Shown piece by piece: positions 35,929 to 47,508 of a DNA stretch of 64,000 nt. The stretch's first letter is position 1. Every line of letters begins with the position of its first letter. Position numbers and translations under genes: made by a program. A model generated the notes under the pieces. It ran no database searches, was not told the DNA's origin, and saw nothing but the letters and a program-made list of their open reading frames with translations. The stretch comes from Tamarix chinensis (lineage: Eukaryota > Streptophyta > Magnoliopsida > Caryophyllales > Tamaricaceae). The stretch is from contig CM060177.1 of NCBI GenBank assembly GCA_030549775.1, positions 68,253,638 to 68,317,637 of the forward strand, given 5' to 3'.

Positions 35929-37199
35929 TGAAATGCCCCAAAAAATCTTATTTTATTATTTATTATTAAATAAGATTTTATTATGAAAATTAATTCAATA
36001 AATTATTTTTATTAACATAAAAAAAAATCAATTAGGGCAAATCAAGAAAAATCTTATAAAGATTTTAATTAGGGTGAAATTTGGGTGTTTTAGCTAATTA
36101 AGGATTTTATTTTAAAAATTAATTAAATAAATTATTTTATTTAAAATAAGAAGGAGAAAATAGTTCCAAATTAATATGAATTTTATAAATAATTTAATTG
36201 AAGAAAATTAGAGTGATTTGCTAATTAAAATGAAATTTATGGAAAATCTTTTAAAAATCCTAATTTAGCCTAAAAAGTGATTTAAATATTATTTTATTTA
36301 AATATTATTATTTTTAACTATCCTAAATATTTTAATTAATTTATTTAACCCAACCCTCCTACTTTTCTTTTTCCTTTTCTTTCTTCCTTTTTCCTTCTTT
36401 TTCTCTCTTCTTCTTTTCTTTTCCTTTTTTTCTCCTCCCCAAATTGGGCCGGCCCAGCGGCCCAGTTCCACTTCTTCCTTTCCTTCGGCCAGCCCAGCCT
36501 CGTGGTTCCTCCTTTCTTCTCCCTACTGTGTCGTGTTTTCCTTCTCTTGTCCCCAACACACATCGTTTTATTTTATAAAAAAAATTTAGGTTCGCCCGAC
36601 CTCCCAATCTTCCTTTTCTTTATTTTTTTCTGCCCCGAACCGCCTTGTCCAGCCTTTCTTTCTCCTTCCTCCTTCCTTCTACCCTTCGCCGACAACCTGC
36701 CATTTCTGCCGAATACCTGCAACTCCTTCCGATCGGCCAAAAATTTTGGCGGCGACTACGCACGATCGTTGCCCACCTCACCCTCTCTTCCACGTCAACC
36801 TCCTCCGCCGCTTCTGCCACTTCTTTTACCTCTCAAATTATTCTGCAGACCACCCTCTACCTTCTCCTACCCTTCTTTTGCTCTTCCTCCCTCTCCTCCT
36901 CTTTTTCTCTCCTTCTTCTCCATTCGGCCACCACCACCGCCGCCGTGCACCTCCACCTTTGGCTACGCTAAAACCTTTGGCTGCGCCACCACCTCTATTC
37001 TACTCCTCTCCCTCTAGGTATTCTTAAAAAACCCAACTTCCACCTCCATTCTCCCTATCTTTTTCCCAGCATTCAACTTTTCCCTTTTCTTCTTTTTTTC
37101 CGGCCGCCGCCAGTGCCACCTTTCACCACCATTAGTGCCGCTTATCCTTGCCAGCCTAAGGTTGAATCCTAGACCCTCTCAACCCTTTTCCTTATTTTT

Positions 37200-37542
37200 A
37201 CAAGCCTTAATTTATTTTATTTCGTTTATTCTAATATAAATCCTATTATTATTATTATTTCCAATTTTAATATGTATTTTTATTTTTATTAATATTATTA
37301 TTTTTTATTATTTTGTTAAAGGATGAATCCCTATTGTAATTTTTAATTCGATTTTAGCACTATTACCCTTAATATTTCTATTGTTACTATTATTAATATT
37401 AATACGTTATAAGTATAATTATTATTATTATTTCCTATTTCAAATTTCTATTATTCTTATTCCATTATTATTAATACAACTATTTTACCATTAGTATTGT
37501 TAATAATGTTATTATTGTTATTGTTGTTGTAGTTGTTGTTAT

Positions 37543-37580
<38 letters not shown>

Positions 37581-37942
37581 TCATTATTATTATTTTCAAG
37601 TGTTAGTATTATTATTTTATATAGCATTGAAACCCTATCGTGCTTATTTTAAATTTTAGTAGTAGTAGTATAAATATCATGTCTTATTATTATTAGGGTT
37701 ATTAGTATTTTTATTATTATTAGTATTTATTCTTATTAATGTTATTATTATTATTATTATTATCATTATTATTATTATTCATTAAGTTATTATTTTTACT
37801 CAATATAAGGTGGAAACCCTACTTCTTTTTATCTTCAAATATTATCCTTACTATTATTACCATTATGATTATTATTATTACTACAATATTATTATGGTTT
37901 TTATCATCATCATCATCATCATTATCATCATCATCATCATCA

Positions 37943-37983
<41 letters not shown>

Positions 37984-38200
37984 TTATTTCATCACTATTA
38001 TTGTTAATAAATTTGGTCATTTATTTTACTAATAATAATATTATTATTAGTATTATTTTAGTAAAGGGGCTAAACCTCTTATTTCACTATGTTTTTTGAG
38101 TAATGTCCCTTTTATTATTATTGTTACTATTTTTATTATTCTTGTTAATATTAATATTGATATTATTTTTGGTATTTTTGCTATTATTATTTTAATATTT
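37200..38200 (+). repeat. Trinucleotide microsatellite block in LTR-3
   Basis: ATT repeats throughout, (ACT)n at about 37543-37580 and (ATC)n at about 37903-37950 running into (ATT)n to 37985. LTR-1 has a similar block at 49260-50300, LTR-0 a tiny one at 33357. The leucine/isoleucine-rich open frames here are microsatellite artefacts. Confidence 0.9.
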
Positions 38201-38639
38201 TATCAAAAGCCTAGTCTTTTATTAAGTTAGTGATTAATAGTATTTTTGATAGGAGGGAGTCTAATTTTAGCTTTTCCCTCATAATAGGTAAAACCAGTTA
38301 AAGCCCTAAGGAGGTGTAGGAGCATGCTCTAAGACCGGTGTTGCTTTAGGTAAAGGGTGCTAAGGCCTTTTGTGTGCTTACATGCATTATGTGCTTCACA
38401 TGCTATGTATCATATGTTTATCATTATTATTTATGTCGTATATGGTATGATGTGGAGTTGAAGTATGTTTTCGTGTATTTGCATGGCATGTGTATTATGT
38501 ATATGTGGTGATTTATTTGTGACCCTGGAAGACATGCATGTGAGGATGTTGATGTGGTTGTGTGGGGGAAATGATGAAAAAAAAAGGAATGGGAGAAAGA
38601 AGTTGACCAAGGGATGTGGGTTGACGTAAGTATTTTAAT

Positions 38640-39110
38640 GATCCGCGAGTGGAGGAATAAAATGGTAAATTTATGGGTTTGTGAAGGAGAATATAATTTA
38701 TGGTTTGTGTGGGAGAATATCATTTGTGGTTTTATATAGTATAATCTAATCTATGATGTTGTATGGGAGATTGTAATTTATGATGTTGTATGGGAGAATC
38801 TAATTTATTATTTCGTGTGGGAGAATCTAATTTATGGTTTTGCATGGTTTTGTATGAGAGGAATTAATTTATGGTGTTATGTGGGAGAATCTAACACATG
38901 ATGTTATATGGGAGAATATAAATTATGATGTTGTATGGGAGAATGTAATTTATGATGTTATATGGGAGAATATAATTTATGGTTTATATGGGAAAATCTA
39001 ATTTATGGTTTATATGGGAGATTCTAATTTATGGTTTTATGTGGAAGAATCTAACTTATGGTCTTGTATAGGAGAATTTAATTTGTTGTTATGAATGGAA
39101 GAATCTAATC
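38640..39110 (+). repeat. LTR-3 minisatellite 1, ~26-bp unit
   Basis: About sixteen degenerate units around TATGGGAGAATCTAATTTATG with a GTTTTG or ATGTTG part. I see no array of this kind in the other long LTRs. Confidence 0.85.
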
Positions 39111-39149
39111 AATTGTATTACATGGACGAATCTTTGGGTTTTATATGGT

Positions 39150-39620
39150 TGAATCTAGGGTTTGGTATGGATGGATCTTTGGTTTTGTGTGGATTAAATT
39201 TAGGGTTTTGTATGATATAATCTAGGGTTTGCATGGTAGTATTTATGGTTGTATGGTGGTATTAATGGTTGGATGGTGGTATTAGGGTTGTATGGTAGTA
39301 TTAATGGTTGTATGGTGATATTAGGGTTTGCATGGTGGTGTAAATGGTTGCATAGTGGTATTAATGGTTGCATGGTGGCATTAGGGTTTACATGGTGGAG
39401 TTAATGACTATATAGTGATATTAATGGAGGTATGGTAGTATTAATGGTTGCATGGTGGTATTAAGGTTTGTATGGTGGTATTAGGGTTTACATGGTGATA
39501 TTAATGGATGTATGGTGGTATTAATGGTTGCATGGTGGTATTAGGGTTTACATGGTGGTATTAATGGTTGCATGGTGATATTAAGGTTTGGATGGTGGTA
39601 TTAGGGTCGGCATGGGATGT
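39150..39620 (+). repeat. LTR-3 minisatellite 2, ~20-bp unit
   Basis: About twenty units alternating GCATGGTGGTATTAATGGTT and a variant ending TTAGGGTTT. It directly follows minisatellite 1. LTR-1 has only a few related GTTTGCATGG words near 50880. Confidence 0.85.
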
Positions 39621-42391
39621 ATAACGCCTGCATGGGAGTGAAATTTACGTATGGAATATTGGTTTGGGATGTGATGAAAGTAATATAAGCGTTGTTTAGG
39701 TGGTTAAACACTTTGGATGGAAAATAGTAAGTAGAGCATTATATGGGTATGTACAAGACTGAATTAGGGTTTGGAGTGATTAACTAAGGTTTGAAATGGC
39801 TAATTGTAATACCCCATTTTTCAAAACCATGATTATAAATTTATAATCGTATAATTAATTATAATTATAATTTTAGAGGGCTTAATCTTAAAAGTGTTAT
39901 TATCTTTCGTATAATTTCAATAGTTTAAGTATAAATTTAATTAGGTTAAAATTTTGATAGAGATTAGGTTATTTAAATTAATCATAATTTTTACCCATAA
40001 ATCTTTTTTTAAAATTATTTTATTAATAATCTTTTGATCTGTAACCTAAAAATAATTTCCTAAAAAGTATTCTCGATTATTTTACTCTTTTCGACTATTT
40101 TTAAACTTACCTAAATTCCAATATTTTTTCCCGAACTATTTTTATATCTCATATTTTAGTCTATCTAAATTAAATCTAAATTTAAATAGATAAATTCCTA
40201 CCCTATATTATTAATCTACCCCCCTCTACGGTTACCCCAAATTTCTTTCTTAAATATTTTTTTGTCCCCTTTGTACATTTTATACACACATATACACTTT
40301 ACCGTCACCTCCCTGTTGTGTCTGTCATTTATACACACTAACGCACGCCATACTTACACACTCTACACACTTATACACATGTACACACGCTACACACGAC
40401 GCACACTCTACCTAACCCAACCAGCCCCAATTCCTATTCTTTCCAACCCTCTGCATGCTTCCCTTCCTACCTTGTGCAGCAAACCCCAGCCTCGATCAAC
40501 CCAAACAAGTGCATATACATACACACGATAGCCACCAACCAAACAAGCCCTTCTCCCTTTCTTCCTGCCTTCCTTGTACAACACCCCCATTGCAACTCGT
40601 TGCCCAGCTTCCTCCATCCCAACACCACCACAGCCTTCCCGTCTAGCCCAGCCACCGACTAGCCCCTTCTCCCTTTCTTCCTCTTCTTCCTGCACAACAA
40701 TCGCCACATGCTTTGCATGTTTCCACCCCTTCAGCCCCTGTTTTTCTCCCACCAAACCCAACGCCACGCTGCCACAACACCATCAACCCTTTACGCCTTT
40801 AACACCCCCCAACCATAGCCCCTTGCATGTACCCTTTCCCTGCAGCGTTGAGCCAGCCTTCCACCACCGTTCGCAGCCCCTGCTCCCCTCCATTTTTGAC
40901 CACCGCAGCCCCAGCGAGCCAGCGCCAGTCACCACCACCTCTACTTCCTCGAGTGAACCCAACCATCACCCGACCGTAGCCAACCCAACCACCCTTCAGC
41001 CTCCCTTGTGCACCATTCTCCTTGACCAAACGCAACACCCAAGCCCTCCCCCATCTTGTTCGATCAACTTGCAACACCCACAGCTGCCTCGACTAACCAA
41101 CCTCTCATAGCAGCCTCCCAGCAACCCGTTGCCCATCCTCAGCCAGCAATGCCAGCCCCCGAGCAACCTTTGCCGGCTAACCCCCACTACCCTTTGTTTT
41201 TCACGCGTGTATGGCTCACACTGTGCATGCGGCGTGAGTTGTGTGTAATTATATATATAAAATTGCTACCCATTTTAAGTGTAAGGGTATTTTAGTAATT
41301 TTTGAAAAATAAATATTTTTATATCATAATTATTATTTTACTTGATAGATATTAATTCAAAAATTTTGGTATTATTTTTAGGTACGAAAGGTTGAATAGC
41401 GGGATCCGATAAATTTAGTAGGATACCGCTATTTTTGTGTTTTTATTGGAATTCAGGTAACCGTTATACCCTACTAAAATTACAAATATTGCGTGATAGC
41501 ACATTAAGGTTTTTGGTTGATGAAATATGTTAAGCATGATTTATTTCGATATAAATTATTATAAAAAACGATAAAACGAGCATTTTATCTAATGTAAATT
41601 ATGTCGGGTATGAAAGTATGATTAAAATGATGCCATTGATGGAAATATAATTTGTATGATAGTTATGTATAAAATAATATGTTGAGCATGCTTAGAAATA
41701 ATTATAGAATAATTATTATGGATGTGTTCCCTAGGGACGATTTAGTCATTTTTGTGTATCATGAAATTTTCTTGAAAATAATATATAATATGTATTAGCT
41801 ATTGTTGAGTATGTGAGTATGTGTTTTGGATGGATTAAAGGTGTGGAAAAGGATTTTTTGTGTAAAATAATGTATAAGGGCAAAATGGTCATTTGACATA
41901 TCTAATAATTTAAAACGCGTAATAAATAATTTATTTATGGTGTTTTAGCCTTTTCATGGAAAATGAATAAATCAAAATGGAATTTGTATTTAAATAGATG
42001 ATAATCTGGAAATGTTGGTCTTGAGGGTATTTTGGTCATTTTGACCTAAAGTATCTAGATGTGAATAATTGAGCCTAGGATGACCTTAGTATATTTTAAT
42101 GTTGGCTTCGAACTTGACCTTGATTATTGTTGTCTCAGATGATTGGAAATAAGTAAGAACAGTTAAGTGTGAGAATTGAATTTATCTATATTCTATGTGA
42201 TTTCATGGTCACCTTAATAAAATACTAATATTTAAAGTGAAAGACCTCAAGATCGGGAATGATAACTCCTAGGGGTCGCTACTCTAAGGACGTGATTTAG
42301 CCCACGGTTGATTTGGATTTTTGCTTGTGTGCCTTAGTGCCCAAGTCAGGCCCTACATCTTACTCTATTTTGTTCTACGGACTAATAGGGG

Positions 42392-42401
42392 GTATGCATA
42401 C
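42392..42401 (+). promoter_or_regulatory. Conserved GTATGCATAC palindrome in LTR-C
   Basis: Identical to the LTR-A box in AGGGGGTATGCATACTTA context, and followed like it by TTAGGTGTCC. About 170 bp upstream, TATTTAAAGTGAAAGACCT is the worn form of box 1. Confidence 0.5.
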
Positions 42402-42640
42402 TTATGGATTAGGTGTCCTTTTCGGTAGGGTACTATGTTACCTTCGTGTACTAGGGCCACCAGGGTACCTTTGCGTCCTTGGGTTGATAGTTGGTAGGAT
42501 ATTGTGTTGTCTTGTTTTGCTAGTATGACTAGAGTACCTTTGTGTCTTCAGGTTGATTGAACTCCCCTCGAGAAAGTAAATAAAATGGAAATGATATGAT
42601 TTGACGGAAATAATGATTATCAGATTATTAGATTATTTGG

Positions 42641-42935
42641 TAGCAGCCTTCGTGCCTACCTGTGGTTCGGTAGTAGCCTTCGTGCCTACCTGAGGTTTTC
42701 TGTGGTTTCAATAGCAGCCTTCATGCCTACCTGAGGTTTTTTGTGATTTCAGTAGCAGCCTTCATGCCTACCTGAGGTTTTCTGTGGTTTCAGTAGCAGC
42801 CTTCGTACCTACTTAAGGTTTTCTATGGTTTCGGTAGTAGCCTTCATGCCTACCTGAGGTTTTCTATGGTTTCGGTAGCAACCTTTGTGCCTACCTATGG
42901 ATTTGGTAGTGGCCTTTGTGCCTACCTGTGTTAGT
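42641..42935 (+). repeat. LTR-C minisatellite, ~41-bp unit
   Basis: About seven units with the core AGTAGCAGCCTTCATGCCT followed by ACCTGAGGTTTTCTGTGG. Diverged inverted units occur in LTR-D at 61640-61770, linking C and D as a subfamily. Confidence 0.88.
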
Positions 42936-43407
42936 TTTATGTCTGTGAGCATACTTGTCATATTATGGATCTTATTAAGTTGTATCTGTAAGTTTTTACC
43001 TGTGACGTTATGGATTTATTATGTTGTACCTGTAAGTATGCCTGGGATGATATGGATCTTAGTAAATTATACCTATGAACATGCCTGTGATGTATGTGAT
43101 TGTTTGGGATTTATGCTGAGACATGAATTATGCTAAAGTTGGGTTTTAATTATTACTCAGATAGTATTTCTAGGATGTTTAATAATAAGTTCGGCTGTTT
43201 CAAATGAATGAAAATGAGTAGTACGTGACCTTGATGGAAATTGATCATCTGAATGATTATTGTATCTCAATCATCATATTTATATGTATATATCTTATAC
43301 TATGTTAATTGTATGCCTTGCATGTGTTCCATGCTAATTTATCGTATTAGTTTGGTATAAAGGGTTGCTCCGTATCGTAGTACTGAAGGGTTCATTTTTG
43401 TGGGCCC

Positions 43408-43426
43408 CTGCCTATTCAATAGGCAG
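43408..43426 (+). other. Near-perfect 19-nt palindrome in LTR-C
   Basis: CTGCCTATTCAATAGGCAG has 9-bp arms around one base. LTR-E keeps CTGCCCATTGAATAGGCAG (56332-56350) and LTR-D a worn form near 55510. It follows a conserved GTAGTACTGAAGGGTTCA segment. It could form an RNA hairpin or a protein site; the function is unknown. Confidence 0.55.
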
Positions 43427-43681
43427 TGGACTTTGCAAGTCATCCTCTGAGCTCAGTCAAATGCTGATAATTTAGATTTGGGAGCGTTGGACTATCTGGT
43501 GTTTCTTTTGTTGTCTTATTTCTGATTATATTTGGACCCTCGTGTCCTCCTATAATTTCTCTCTCGAGTTTTGTAAACTGCTAATGTCATTTTTAATTCG
43601 CTGTATTTATCTAACGTTCTTTCTATCCTAATTTCTATAATCATGATATTAATTTAAGCAGATTAATGATTTTAGCCTTAG

Positions 43682-43814
43682 CACTTGGTATGAGAATGGT
43701 AGAGGAAACCAGACTTGTACCAAGTGGCGGTAACACCCTTTGTTTTTATTATTTTAGCTTCCACACTTAACTATATAAACAAAATTTTTTAGTTGTAAAT
43801 TTTGGCGTGTTATA
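43682..43814 (+). other. Two 3'-terminal hairpins of LTR-C
   Basis: Hairpin 1: CACTTGGTA (43682-43690) and TACCAAGTG (43718-43726), 9 perfect pairs, 27-nt loop. Hairpin 2: GTAACACCC (43730-43738) faces the worn LTR end GGCGTGTTATA (43804-43814). Confidence 0.6.
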
Positions 43815-44059
43815 CTAATTATGGTTGTTATGGTTAAATAGGGTTTGGAGTGGTTAACTATGGTTTGTTGTGGCTGCTTAGAGTTTTTGTGTTATCATGT
43901 ATATTTGGTGATTAAAGGGTAATTATGATTGTGGAATTTTATGATTTGTGATGTATTAAGTGTAAAGGGAATGATTCATGCATGTCTAGAGTGAAAGCTT
44001 CTGAATAAAATACTTAAGATACTAATCATTTAAAGTGAAAGATTATTGAGCTGGGTCCA

Positions 44060-44400
44060 GCTGATCCATCGGTTAGGAATAGTGGTTAGGGTTTTACCCT
44101 ATAAGTGACCGATCTACCGGGGAAAAATAGTGGTGTAGACTTGGTCCTTTAAGTGACTGGCTCACCAACAATAATAGTGGGGTGACTCGAGCTCAATAAA
44201 CACAAACCAGTGTTTGCTAAAGACACTTAAATGATATTAATTACTTATAGTGGAACGCCATATGAGCAGGAACCAGCCGATCCACCGATAAGGAATAGTG
44301 GTGTGGACTATTGTCCCGCAAGTGACCAATCCACCGGCGAATAATAGTGGTGTGGACTTTGTCCCGCAAGTGACCGACCCACCAGCTAAAATAGTGGGGT
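44060..44400 (+). repeat. LTR-3 AATAGTGG minisatellite
   Basis: Irregular units of ~45 bp built from CCGATCCACCG and AATAGTGG. The first set starts after a box-1-like CATTTAAAGTG (44027-44037), and a second, similar set starts near 44250, so the block is itself partly duplicated. Related arrays lie in LTR-1 (51700-52040) and, inverted, LTR-E (56620-57110). Confidence 0.8.
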
Positions 44401-44931
44401 GTTCCTGTACTTACATGTATTTGATAAAAGGCATGGTGTGCATCGACTTCTGATAAAAAGATTAATTAAATAATTAATCTGGAATAAGTATATACTTTAT
44501 GTGTGGCCTTGATCATTTATAAGTGGTATAATTTCTTCATGACCTTATGTACTATATGTGTGGGTTTGAAAGTGTAAGTTGAGTATTGTTTTGTATGACT
44601 CGATGTGCTTATGCGTTAGCCTTAGTGCTCGGTTACCTTACTCAGTACTCAGCATACTGATCACCCATTTCATGGGTGCTACTCATTCTCATGAGTAGTA
44701 TACCCTTCTGACTTTGTGCAGGTGGGCGAGACATCAGTCGGGGCTGTGTGTTGAGCATGTGATTCTATTTCCATTGGTTACTCTTTTATCTGTTGTAAGC
44801 TATTTCTCTTCTTAATTTGAATAATAACTATTTATGCGTACTATGATTTTTCTTTTACAACCATTTAATGCTTATTTGGAATTTGGATTTTCTTGATTTA
44901 TAATTGATTATTACTTTTCTCCTAGCCTTAG

Positions 44932-45074
44932 CACTTGACAGTGAAACGGTCAGAGAGAACCGGTTTGGTACTAAGTGTGGCGGTAACATCCCTAGAATTC
45001 ACGGGTTTTAATTTAAGTATTTCTATTTTAATTACTTCCATTTAAAAAAAATTTGTGAATTTTGGGGTGTTACA
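44932..45074 (+). other. Two 3'-terminal hairpins of LTR-3
   Basis: Hairpin 1 is weak: CACTTG (44932-44937) and TAAGTG (44972-44977). Hairpin 2 is long: GTAACATCCCTAGAATTCAC (44983-45002) with GTGAATTTTGGGGTGTTAC (45055-45073), pairing at about 16 positions; the second arm is the LTR terminus. Confidence 0.6.
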
Positions 45075-45079
45075 CAGCC

Positions 45080-45106
45080 TTCCAGCCACTTTGATAAAAC
45101 ACATCA
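45080..45106 (+). repeat. Gypsy 5' LTR, last 27 bp
   Basis: TTCCAGCCACTTTGATAAAA then CACATCA, matching the 3' LTR end at 48970-48996. It resumes after LTR-3 and one duplicated target (45075-45079). Confidence 0.92.
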
Positions 45107-45110
45107 TTTT

Positions 45111-45122
45111 TGGTATCAAAGC
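45111..45122 (+). other. Gypsy primer-binding site
   Basis: TGGTATCAAAGC, one base from the standard tRNA-iMet site TGGTATCAGAGC, four bases after the LTR end. Confidence 0.85.
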
Positions 45123-45966
45123 TTCGATTGTTTGAAGTTGTCGCAGAAACTCGACCCTGCAGACCAAAAATCGCTTATATGTTCTAGCATCAAGAACTTC
45201 ATGGCTACTCAACCTTTTCCTTGAATTCTTTCTTCTTTATGATCTTCTTGGATTGTTCTTGAAGTTGTTGTTTGAAGTTCTTGCAATCTTGCAACAATTT
45301 TGTTGCATTTTCCCCACCATTTCCACATAAAATCTTGACAGGTTGTAGTCTAGAAGTGAAGCAGTTCTGTGTGTTGCCTGTGTCTCATCATTTTGTGCTG
45401 ATGGCACCTCATTCTTCCTTCATTCTACTCTCTATTGTTTCGTAATCTAGTGTGAATCAACCCATTTCAAGTTTCCTTCATGTAGCAAATAGAGAAGGAA
45501 AGAAAAGAGTCAAAACCCTGGACCTCACCTAAAAATTGACCAAATAGACAAAGAGTTGCAGACCCTCTATTCAAACCATTCCTCCTCATTTTCTCTCAAG
45601 AATCACTCAGTCCTCTCCGTCTGGATCTCCTATACATCTTTTATGAAGCCACCAACACGATTCTCCCACCAAAATACATGTATTTGTTGAAGACAAAGAA
45701 GAGACATTCTATGATTTTATGTGGTGGAATTTTACACCATTTATAGATGACATCTCCCATATTGTGTGTACCTGCATGCAGTGACTATTCTTGGCACTAC
45801 AAGATCTCCGTTGTGCCTAATCAAGGACTGCAGGTAGTGATTATAATTTTTTTGTTAATTAGAAATTGGTTTGTGACTTGTTTGGTTGTAGGAAAAATAA
45901 ATCCAACACCTACACTTTGTGGAACATATTGTGTGCATCAAGAACGGTTGTGTGTCAACCATCACC

Positions 45967-46915
45967 ATGGCTAGTAAAGAGGTGCGTTCCCTAATAGAGT
46001 CCATCAAAATCCTCACCACACGCATGGATTCTCAATTACAAAATCAAAACACACTGCAACATCAACTACAAATTGTGGAAGCTATGTTGGCCAAATAAGA
46101 GAAGCATAAGCCATGATAAGTTCGCATTGAAACCACACATGATAGTGTGGAAGGGAGAATGAAGCCTATATACCATGCCAAGAGTGGATGTGGACATTTC
46201 AATATGCCTCATCATGATCATGGAGAAGATGAGATAAATTCGTTTGGCTCAAGCAACCAAAGAAGACCACCTACATTCCAAGTAAGGAATGCACACCATG
46301 AAGATCAAGGTATTAAACTTGACCTTTCGGAATTTTATGGTGATTTGAATGTGGAGTCATTTTTTGAATGGTTGCATGAGATTGAGGCTATTTTTGAGTT
46401 TAGAGAATATGATCATGAGAGAAAATGCAAAATATATACTCTAAAGTTCAAAAAGTTTGCTCGAATTTGGTATGATAATTTAAAGCAAACAAAGGAAAGA
46501 CAAGAGAAGTCTATACCTTATTTGTGATGTTCATGAAAGAAAAGAACAAAAGTGTGCTAGATACTTAGGTGGCTTAAATAATTTAATAAGAGATAAGGTT
46601 GATATGTACTCTTATGACTCTCTTGATGACTTGATTAAAAGACAAACCAAATAAACTAAAGCCTATGTTATGTCTAATCCTTCAACTTCAACTAAACCCT
46701 ATTCTAACACCTTTACACCTAAATCAACATTTTCATATGATAAAAAGAATAAAAAAGATGATAAAGGTAAAAATAAGGTAGTTGAAATGGCAAATAAACA
46801 ATGTTTTAAATTTAAAGGATATGGAAATTTTCCTAGAGATTGTCCTAACCAAAGAGCCTTAACCTTACATGAAATAGAAAACATGGAACCGTGTGGTGAT
46901 GATGACGAATTATAA
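45967..46915 (+). pseudogene. Gypsy gag, broken
   Basis: Starts MASKEVRSLIESIKILTTR (45967) and stops at 46096-46098. It continues at 46147-46527 with the gag core KLDLSEFYGDLNVESFFEWL and IEAIFEFREYDHERKCKI. The zinc knuckle is near 46802, CFKFKGYGNFPRDC, where the second Cys of CX2CX4HX4C is Phe and the His is Asn, so it could not bind zinc normally. It would form the capsid and bind RNA. The ~860 bp between the primer site and 45967 is a leader with no coding pattern. Confidence 0.85.
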
Positions 46916-47034
46916 GTTGAATCTCCTAATTAAATATTAAATATGGAAGAGGAAGAAGGAGACCCATGTTTGTAATTCAAAGAGTTTTAAAATACAACCA
47001 GTATTACACCTACTCAAAGAGAGAAATTTTTTAA

Positions 47035-47283
47035 AACTAAGTGTAAAATAGGTGACATGGTTTATGTACCAATGTTGCTAGTGAGGAAATGGTTAAGAAA
47101 CTTAGTTTGGAAACTACTAATCATCCTAAACCCTATTCTTTACAATGGTTAAATAAGGATAAAGGAGCTAAAGTAAACAAAAGATCTTTAATCATATTTT
47201 CTATTAGAGACTATCATGATGAAGTTTTATGTGATGTTTTACCTATGGATGATTGTGGATTACTTTTGGGTAGACCTTGGTAA
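47035..47283 (+). pseudogene. Gypsy protease remnant
   Basis: CTNVASEEMVKKLSL, SLQWLNKDKGAKVNK, CDVLPMDDCGLLLGRPW and a stop directly after the Trp at 47281-47283. These match the region after the active site in plant gypsy proteases (usual DxGSxTNVAS and LLGRPW). The active-site Asp region just upstream (about 47050-47070) is frameshifted. Confidence 0.8.
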
Positions 47284-47508
47284 TATGATAGAAAAACAAC
47301 TCATGATGGAGTAACTAATGAATATGTGGTGAAAAAAGAAAAACAATTATATAGGCTCATACCTTCTTTATGTGATTATATGCCTTTGAGTGATGACAAA
47401 AAGAGATTATTTTTACATGAAAAGGCTATGGAGAAATGCATAAAAGAAGAAGGAATTTGTTATTCTTTAGTTTCTAAAGATTCTAAACCTAAAAAATAAC
47501 AACTTGAA

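Larger units (their letters stand above)
39805..43814 (+). mobile_element. LTR-C: 4.0-kb solo LTR inside LTR-3
   Basis: Starts TGTAATACCCC (39805) and ends GGCGTGTTATA (43814), two changes from the family end. The duplication CTAAT is exact (39800-39804 and 43815-43819), and the host sequence reads smoothly across it. Order: AT-rich start, C-rich island (40260-41210), body, palindrome boxes (42220-42410), a ~41-bp minisatellite, a strong palindrome (43408-43426) and 3' hairpins. It is the innermost and so the youngest insertion in this nest. Low-complexity Pro/His/Ser frames in the C-rich island are not genes. Confidence 0.93.
35929..45074 (+). mobile_element. LTR-3: ~5.1-kb solo LTR inside the gypsy 5' LTR
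   Basis: Starts TGAAATGCCCC (35929) and ends GGGGTGTTACA (45074). The flanks TAACC (35924-35928) and CAGCC (45075-45079) each differ by one transition from CAACC, the sequence still present in the uninterrupted 3' LTR at about 48966. Net length without LTR-C is 5131 bp. Layout: AT-rich start, pyrimidine island (36360-37130), ATT/ACT/ATC microsatellites (37200-38200), two long minisatellites (38640-39110 and 39150-39620), [LTR-C], AATAGTGG repeats (44060-44400) and 3' hairpins. Confidence 0.88.

Noticed and set aside
36502..37017. A 171-codon frame in LTR-3 and overlapping frames
   Set aside because: Same C/T-rich island artefact, several overlapping frames.
37739..38032. Leucine- and isoleucine-rich frames resembling membrane proteins
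   Set aside because: Direct translation of ATT/ATC microsatellite.
40574..41110. A 178-codon frame in LTR-C
   Set aside because: C-rich island of an LTR; Pro/Thr/Ser/His-rich, overlapping frames on both strands, not matched in sister LTRs.
42641..42935. CRISPR-like spacing of repeats
   Set aside because: Units are degenerate and contiguous with no unique spacers; it is a plant minisatellite.
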